From assembly GCA_007136525.1 (NCBI GenBank), contig SLGU01000100.1:1-10158 (forward strand): a DNA stretch of 10,158 bases. Reading direction: 5' to 3'. Below are positions 6,172 to 10,158 of the stretch, one piece after another (positions within the stretch are counted from its first letter, which is position 1; every line of letters starts with the position of its first letter). A model generated the notes under the pieces. The model was not told where the DNA came from and ran no database searches. It was given only the letters and a program-made list of their open reading frames with translations. Both the position numbers and the translations under genes were made by a program. The DNA comes from Desulfobacteraceae bacterium (GTDB lineage Bacteria; Desulfobacterota; Desulfobacteria; Desulfobacterales; Desulfosalsimonadaceae).

Positions 6172-7839
6172 TCAAGCCGAACCAGGAAGGCCTGAAGCCT
6201 TCCGGTATGTCTCATACCCGCCGCTCAGGTTTTTTGCCTTGAACCCGTTTTGCGTCAGCAGGCGATAGGCCAGGTAGGCCCTGTATCCGATGGCACAGTA
6301 TGTCACATAGGTCTTGCCTCGATCCAAGGTGTCCATGCGTTCCCGCAATTCATCGATATTGATGTGCAGAGCGCCCGCGATGCGCCCCGTGAGCTTGAGT
6401 TCGATATTCGACCGGACGTCGAGCAGTACGCAGGTTTCCGGGTCCAGGGCTGCAAGTTCGCGGACATGAATATTTTCCAGATCCTTCTTCAGGAGATTGG
6501 AGGCGACGTATCCGGCGATATTGACCGGGTCCTTGGCGGAGCCGTAAGGCGGGGCATAGGCCAGCTCCAGGCGCTGCAGATCAAAGACCGTCATGTTGCC
6601 GTACAGGGCCGTGGCAATGACGTCGATCCGCTTGTCAACGCCGTCCTTGCCCACCATCTGGGCCCCGAGAATGCGTCCGTCGTGCGGGGAAAACAGCATT
6701 TTGATGGAGATGGTCTCGCCCCCCGGGTAATACCCTGCATGGGAGCCGGAATGGGTATGGCTGACAAGATAGGGAACACCCCATTTTATTGCCGTTTTTT
6801 CGTTCAGGCCGGTCTGGGCAACGGTGAGGTCGAACACCTTGACGATAGCGGTGCCCAGCGTCCCGCAGAAAGCCGAGGCCCTTTTCATGGCGTTGTCCGC
6901 GGCAATCCGACCCTGCTTGTTGGCGGGGCCGGCCAGCGGCGTCACCGTCTTTTTTCCCGTGATGTAATCGCGGACTTCAACGGCGTCCCCAACGGCAAAA
7001 ATATGAGGATCGCTTGTGCGCAGGGTTGCATCGACGGCAATAGCACCGGTTTCGCCAATCTCAAGTCCTGCATCCATGGCCAGGCCGGTTTCCGGCCGTA
7101 TCCCAACGGATAAAACCGCCATATCGCAGGCAATGGTTTTTCCCCCATCGGTTCGGACGCTCATCCTGCCGTCCTTTTTTTCAAACGCGCAGATGCCGTC
7201 ACCCAGGATCACATCAACGCCTTTTTCCTTGAGATGGGCATGGACAAATCCCGCCATATCCATGTCCAGTGGGGACATGACCTGCTCCAGGCGTTCTACG
7301 ATAGTCGTACGAATTCCCCTTAAAACCAGGTTTTCAGCCATTTCAAGGCCTATAAAACCGCCGCCGGCAACCACCGCCGCAGAAGGAGACGCATCTGCGA
7401 CGAATGTATTGATGCGGTCCATATCCGGAATGTTTCTGAGGGTAAAGATATTGTCCCCATCAACCCCCTCGCATGGCGGCCGTATGGGCGCAGCACCCGG
7501 CGAAAGGATCAAACAGTCGTAGGATTCGGTGTATTCTTCACCGGTTTGATGGTTTCTCGCCCGAACGGTCTGATGCTGCCGGTCGATGGCGAGGACCTCG
7601 GTGTTGCTCCGCACGTCGATCCCATATCGCTTATGAAACATTTCCGCGGTGGTGACCAGCAGATCGTCTCTTTTTTTGATCACGCCACCGATATGGTAGG
7701 GAAGTCCGCAATTGGCAAAAGATATGTAGGGCCCCCGCTCAAATACTATGATCTCGGCGGATTCACTGAGCCGCCTGGCACGGGCGGCCGCTGTGGCTCC
7801 CCCGGCAACACCACCGATAATCAAAAGCTTTTCTGTCAT
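6172..7839 (-). CDS. CoA-disulfide / persulfide reductase with C-terminal rhodanese domain (CoADR-RHD, Npsr type)
   Basis: This 555-residue flavoprotein of the pyridine-nucleotide-disulfide oxidoreductase family reduces CoA disulfide, CoA persulfide or polysulfide with NAD(P)H. The FAD motif GGVAGGATAAAR is at 9-20, and the single active cysteine C44 lies in SFANCGLPYHIGG, as in CoA-disulfide reductases rather than CxxxxC enzymes. The NAD motif GGGFIGLEMAEN is at 159-170, the second FAD segment FAVGDA at 281-286, and the dimer-interface YAPPYG at 428-433. A rhodanese domain follows from about 455, with the active loop CAIGYR (C515, CxxGxR). The layout matches the NADH-dependent persulfide reductase described in Shewanella. 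The ATG has GGAGGG 6 nt upstream. yedF ends 110 bp upstream on the same strand, suggesting a shared sulfur/selenium role. Whether CoA, polysulfide or a selenium compound is the true substrate cannot be told from sequence. Confidence 0.94.
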   Translation of the reverse strand: MTEKLLIIGGVAGGATAAARARRLSESAEIIVFERGPYISFANCGLPYHIGGVIKKRDDLLVTTAEMFHKRYGIDVRSNTEVLAIDRQHQTVRARNHQTGEEYTESYDCLILSPGAAPIRPPCEGVDGDNIFTLRNIPDMDRINTFVADASPSAAVVAGGGFIGLEMAENLVLRGIRTTIVERLEQVMSPLDMDMAGFVHAHLKEKGVDVILGDGICAFEKKDGRMSVRTDGGKTIACDMAVLSVGIRPETGLAMDAGLEIGETGAIAVDATLRTSDPHIFAVGDAVEVRDYITGKKTVTPLAGPANKQGRIAADNAMKRASAFCGTLGTAIVKVFDLTVAQTGLNEKTAIKWGVPYLVSHTHSGSHAGYYPGGETISIKMLFSPHDGRILGAQMVGKDGVDKRIDVIATALYGNMTVFDLQRLELAYAPPYGSAKDPVNIAGYVASNLLKKDLENIHVRELAALDPETCVLLDVRSNIELKLTGRIAGALHINIDELRERMDTLDRGKTYVTYCAIGYRAYLAYRLLTQNGFKAKNLSGGYETYRKASGLPGSA

Positions 7840-7856
7840 GAATGTCCCTCCGGTCT

Positions 7857-7883
7857 GTTATCGCTTATTTTAAAAGTAATAAC
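7857..7883. promoter_or_regulatory. dyad overlapping the promoter of the persulfide reductase gene (possible operator)
   Basis: A 27-bp pseudo-palindrome has the outer arms GTTAT (7857-7861) and ATAAC (7879-7883) and inner matches CTT/AAG. It lies 18-44 bp upstream of the reductase ATG and overlaps the candidate -10 box at 7876-7881. That is a usual place for a repressor site. No trans-acting factor can be assigned; the LysR protein encoded 1 kb away is one candidate. The region is AT-rich, so chance symmetry remains possible. Confidence 0.3.
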
Positions 7884-7904
7884 CCTGGTCAGGACACAAT
7901 TCAA
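7876..7904 (-). promoter_or_regulatory. candidate promoter for the persulfide reductase gene
   Basis: On the minus strand TTGAAT (7899-7904) is followed after 17 bp by TATTAC (7876-7881); each box matches the sigma-70 consensus at 4 of 6 positions. It would start transcription about 30 bp before the ATG, allowing the reductase to be expressed separately from yedF. Confidence 0.33.
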
Positions 7905-7949
7905 GCCAAAAGAAGCGGGGAAAGGGGTTTAACAGGAAGAAGGGGTGCT

Positions 7950-8558
7950 TTACATGGATATCACCTTATCCGCAAGGTGCATGGCGGTGACAATATCGAG
8001 CATGTTCGTGGTCTGGCCGGCGCGCCTGGCATCGGACAACCCGTAATGCTCCAGGCATGTGCCGCAGACCAGGATGACGACCCCATCGCATTCGAGATTC
8101 ACAAGGTCTTCGGCCACAGCAGATGTTTGAGTGGTCAGTTTCACGCCGTTGTTGACAAAAACAAGGCGCCACAGGTCGGGCCCCATTTCCTTGAGCGTGC
8201 GGATAAAATTGGCCATGAGCTTCAGCCCGAGCGCATCGTCGCCAAAACCCATGCGGTCTGTTGTAACCATGACCATGATTTTGCGCCCCTGCGCCGCGTC
8301 ATGCAAAGCGGCTGCAGGGGCCTCGCCTGGTGAGCCAGTCATCTGGCCGGTGCGCTCGCCCGTGACATGAAAATCATCCCCGACAGCTTCATCGGTAACC
8401 TTGTACCCGGCGGAAGCCAGGTACCTTGCCACGTTCTGTCTGGATGCATCGTTGCTTACGACAACCGTCACTCTTTGAGGCGCCTGCTTTTCAACCCTGT
8501 CCCGTGTCATTAATACCGGCGCAGGGCATTCCTGGTGCCTGGCATCGATTTTTTCCAT
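7950..8558 (-). CDS. yedF: YedF: TusA-DsrE fusion, sulfurtransferase-like selenium metabolism protein
   Basis: This 202-residue cytoplasmic protein matches TIGR03527 (YedF), a family that occurs with selenium-utilisation genes. The N-terminal TusA-like domain (1-70) has the sulfur-carrier motif ECPAPV with C11 in a CPxP context. After a low-complexity linker (about 70-90) comes a DsrE/F-like domain (about 92-202) with the cysteine pair CGTC (C165, C168) in VILVCGTCLEHYGL. Both thiols suggest that persulfide or selenopersulfide is passed between domains, but no member's reaction is firmly established. The start ATG has AAGGA about 9 nt upstream. The rhodanese-fused reductase lies 110 bp downstream and a LysR regulator gene diverges upstream. 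No selD, selA or selB is inside the window. Confidence 0.9.
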   Translation of the reverse strand: MEKIDARHQECPAPVLMTRDRVEKQAPQRVTVVVSNDASRQNVARYLASAGYKVTDEAVGDDFHVTGERTGQMTGSPGEAPAAALHDAAQGRKIMVMVTTDRMGFGDDALGLKLMANFIRTLKEMGPDLWRLVFVNNGVKLTTQTSAVAEDLVNLECDGVVILVCGTCLEHYGLSDARRAGQTTNMLDIVTAMHLADKVISM

Positions 8559-8595
8559 TAATTGCTATCCTTTTCTCTCAGTCCAACGGTCAACC

Positions 8596-8631
8596 AAGTC
8601 CACCAAGTCCACTAAGTCCACTAAGTCCACC
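8596..8631. repeat. tandem 9-bp repeat, four units AAGTCCACY
   Basis: Four head-to-tail copies are present: AAGTCCACC at 8596-8604, AAGTCCACT at 8605-8613 and 8614-8622, and AAGTCCACC at 8623-8631. Only the last base varies. A degenerate unit (CGGTCAACC) may precede them at 8587-8595. The array lies 38 bp upstream of the yedF start, outside any supported gene. There are no spacers, so it is not CRISPR. It may be a simple-sequence repeat arising by slippage. Confidence 0.85.
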
Positions 8632-8717
8632 AGCTCTTCCCACCTTTAACCCGACCGTCTCAACATATTTGCTCTTTCTTACCCTTTTCGCGGTCCACAA
8701 ATCAAATTGCTATTTTC

Positions 8718-8753
8718 TATGAATATTGATATGCACTATTCATAATATCAATA
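8718..8753. promoter_or_regulatory. two interleaved perfect inverted repeats, candidate LysR operator
   Basis: TATGAATA (8718-8725) and TATTCATA (8737-8744) form an 8-bp inverted repeat with an 11-bp spacer. TATTGATAT (8724-8732) and ATATCAATA (8745-8753) form a 9-bp inverted repeat with a 12-bp spacer. Each dyad has one arm inside the spacer of the other or directly against it. They end 61 bp before the lysR ATG and just upstream of a TTGACA. LysR-type regulators commonly bind dyads of this size upstream of their own gene in divergent promoters, so autoregulation plus yedF control is a reasonable inference. Confidence 0.5.
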
Positions 8754-8814
8754 ATTGACAACGCTGAAAAAAACATTTACCCCGCCACCGGCGGCTTGAT
8801 TCGTGTGGAAGACC

Positions 8815-9744
8815 ATGGACATCTGGCAGTTGAAAATATTTATGAAGGTCATCGACCTTGAAAGCTTTTCAAGAGCCGCAGAAGCGGTTCACCTGACCCA
8901 GCCCACCGTGAGCAGCCATATCAAGGACCTGGAAGAGCGCCTGGGGTGCCGGCTTGTTGACCGAATGGGCAAGAAAACCCAGCCCACGGGCGCCGGCCGG
9001 CTTTTGTACTCCTATGCCCGGCGGATCATACGCCTTGCAGAGGAAGCCGAGGAAGCCGTTGCACGGTTCATGGGGCTGGTCACAGGCAGCCTGGTTGTCG
9101 GCGGCAGCACAATCCCGGGGGGATATCTGCTTCCCCGACTGATCGGCGATTTCAGGCAAAAACACCCCGAAGTTCACATTTCCATCGTGGAGGGCGATAC
9201 GAAGCAGATCATCGACGCCGTTCTGGACAGCCGCATCGATTTCGGCGTGGTCGGCGCAAGGGTGGACCAGCAGGGCATTGTTCAGGATCAATGGTTTTCT
9301 GACGACATGCGACTGGTCATACCCGCAGGGCACCGGTGGGCGAGGAAAAAAGCGGTCAGCCTGTCTTCTCTCACAAAGGAACCTTTTATCATTCGGGAGA
9401 AGGGCTCGGGAACCCTCAAATCCTTCGAAAGCCAGCTGGCTTCAAAAGGCATCGGGGCATCGGATTTTTCAATCGCGGCAACGCTCGGCTCCACGACCGC
9501 CGTGATCCAGGGGATCAAGTCCGGCATCGGCGTGTCAATTCTGTCTGCCATTGCCGTAGCCGACGACGTCAAGGCAAAAACCCTCAAAACCCTGCCTGTG
9601 AGAGGCCTTGACCTGACCCGGTATTTTTACCTGACCTACCACAAAAACCGCACACGCTCCCCGCTGTGCGAAGCTTTTATGGACTTTTTAAGAGGCATCG
9701 GAGAAAAGCAGTTTACCCATGGAAAACAGGATTCATCTCGATAA
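8815..9744 (+). CDS. LysR-type transcriptional regulator, probably the selenium-metabolism-associated type
   Basis: A cytoplasmic DNA-binding regulator of 309 residues from the ATG at 8815. The N-terminal winged HTH (about 1-60) contains SFSRAAEAVHLTQPTVSSHI (17-36), the standard LysR recognition helix region. A long linker helix follows, then the effector-binding periplasmic-binding-protein-like domain (about 88-297). An upstream in-frame GTG at 8803 would add MWKT, but MDIWQLKIF is the usual family N-terminus, so I chose the ATG; its ribosome site is weak (GGA 5 nt upstream). The sequence resembles LysR proteins annotated as associated with selenium metabolism, and it diverges from yedF, which supports that. 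The effector is unknown. The next gene begins inside its last 26 bp, so translation may be coupled. Confidence 0.9.
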   Translation: MDIWQLKIFMKVIDLESFSRAAEAVHLTQPTVSSHIKDLEERLGCRLVDRMGKKTQPTGAGRLLYSYARRIIRLAEEAEEAVARFMGLVTGSLVVGGSTIPGGYLLPRLIGDFRQKHPEVHISIVEGDTKQIIDAVLDSRIDFGVVGARVDQQGIVQDQWFSDDMRLVIPAGHRWARKKAVSLSSLTKEPFIIREKGSGTLKSFESQLASKGIGASDFSIAATLGSTTAVIQGIKSGIGVSILSAIAVADDVKAKTLKTLPVRGLDLTRYFYLTYHKNRTRSPLCEAFMDFLRGIGEKQFTHGKQDSSR

Positions 9745-10158
9745 CATTACCATCGTACTGCATCATCCGCGCTTTCCCGAAAACATCGGGTCGGTTGCCC
9801 GTTGCATGCTGAACATGGGCATTTCCCGTCTTCACGTGGTATCTCCCGAACCCGTCGACATTGACCGCGCCCTTACCCTTGCCACCCATGCGGCGTCCGG
9901 GGTCATACACGCAATGAAACGCTTTGAAGACCTGAAAAGCGCCGTTGCCGATGCCGGTTACGTCGTTGGCACCACCGCCAGGCTGGGGAAAAGCCGAAAA
10001 GTGGTCAAAACCCCGGCAAAAATGGCCCGGGCACTGATTCCCGTGAGCCGGGAAAACCGGGTCGCCATCGTGTTCGGCCCGGAAGACCGCGGCCTGACCA
10101 ATGATGAACTGCGAAACTGCCACGAACTGGTCACCATCCGTACCGCAGCGTTCTCGTC
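9719..10158 (+). CDS. TrmJ-like tRNA 2'-O-methyltransferase (SPOUT/TrmH superfamily), 5' part
   Basis: The frame opens at ATG 9719 and runs off the right edge after 146 codons. It begins MENRIHLDNITIVLHHP, then shows SPOUT motif 1, NIGSVARCMLNMG (about 23-35), VVGTTAR (about 81-87), and motif 2, FGPEDRGLTNDEL (about 118-130). The cut falls within the following AFSS, just where motif 3 (SSLNLxxAV) is expected. These enzymes methylate the ribose 2'-hydroxyl with S-adenosylmethionine; E. coli TrmJ acts on position 32 of several tRNAs, and this sequence follows TrmJ closely in order and spacing. The gene overlaps the end of lysR by 26 bp in a different frame. The ribosome site is weak: the nearest GGAG is 15 nt upstream. 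TrmH-group members with other rRNA or tRNA targets are the alternative. Confidence 0.88.
   Translation, partial: MENRIHLDNITIVLHHPRFPENIGSVARCMLNMGISRLHVVSPEPVDIDRALTLATHAASGVIHAMKRFEDLKSAVADAGYVVGTTARLGKSRKVVKTPAKMARALIPVSRENRVAIVFGPEDRGLTNDELRNCHELVTIRTAAFS

Larger units (their letters stand above)
8559..8814. other. yedF-lysR divergent intergenic region
   Basis: This 256-bp gap separates two divergent genes and codes for nothing I can support. Going from the yedF side it contains a tandem 9-bp repeat (8596-8631), a pyrimidine-rich stretch (8632-8700), an AT-rich block with two interleaved inverted repeats (8718-8753), and a perfect TTGACA (8755-8760) on the lysR side with only a poor -10 match after 17 bp. 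For yedF, TTGATA and CAATAT spaced by 17 bp on the minus strand within the dyad block are a weak promoter candidate. Confidence 0.6.

Noticed and set aside
6250..7113. Plus-strand open frame of 287 codons opposite the persulfide reductase
   Set aside because: It mirrors a well-supported gene and carries no family motif.
8596..8631. CRISPR-like array
   Set aside because: Units are 9 bp, directly adjacent and without spacers; no cas genes are present.
8426..8722. Plus-strand frame of 98 codons with a Ser-Pro-Leu repeat across the yedF start
   Set aside because: The repeat is just the 9-bp tandem DNA repeat read in frame; half of the frame is antisense to yedF and there is no ribosome site.
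9713..10123. Minus-strand open frame opposite the TrmJ-like gene
   Set aside because: The plus strand encodes SPOUT motifs 1 and 2 in the expected order, so the minus frame is a shadow.

Overview
The window looks like chromosome from a Gram-negative anaerobe, most plausibly a sulfate-reducing Desulfobacterota (Desulfobacteraceae/Desulfosarcinaceae type). This is inferred from the gene set: a YedF-type TusA-DsrE selenium/sulfur protein, a rhodanese-fused CoA-disulfide/persulfide reductase, atypical thiol peroxidase, a two-HMA copper ATPase and a DUF2400/TIGR02757 protein. The moderately high G+C, strong GGAGG-type ribosome sites and a long imperfect palindrome between genes agree with this. 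No rRNA, integrase, transposase or CRISPR array is visible, so it reads as ordinary chromosome with a redox/metal-stress theme.

Layout: the 3' end of an unrecognised plus-strand gene (2-73) meets a minus-strand tRNA-Ala(CGC) (142-217), with a possible shared hairpin terminator between them. From 8558 down to 295 every gene lies on the minus strand. In transcription order these are yedF, a FAD/NAD(P)H persulfide or CoA-disulfide reductase with a C-terminal rhodanese domain, a 258-bp gap holding a large imperfect palindrome, a thiol peroxidase with a C-terminal extension, a universal stress protein, a TIGR01777-family epimerase-like protein, the copper chaperone copZ, the Cu(I)-ATPase copA, and a TIGR02757 protein that overlaps the copA stop by 4 bp. 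From usp to the TIGR02757 gene the gaps are about 30 bp or less, so these five probably form one operon.

On the plus strand, diverging from yedF, are a LysR-type regulator (8815-9744) and, overlapping its end by 26 bp, the start of a TrmJ-like tRNA methyltransferase cut by the window edge. The 256-bp divergent gap carries four 9-bp tandem repeats and two interleaved perfect inverted repeats that may be the LysR operator.

Functionally the genes suggest handling of reactive sulfur or selenium (YedF, persulfide reductase-rhodanese, LysR), peroxide detoxification (Tpx), and copper export (CopZ to CopA). The points most worth a second look are the Tpx that lacks the usual resolving cysteine but has a Cys-containing tail, the resemblance of the TIGR02757 protein to HhH-GPD DNA glycosylases, and the interleaved dyads between yedF and lysR.
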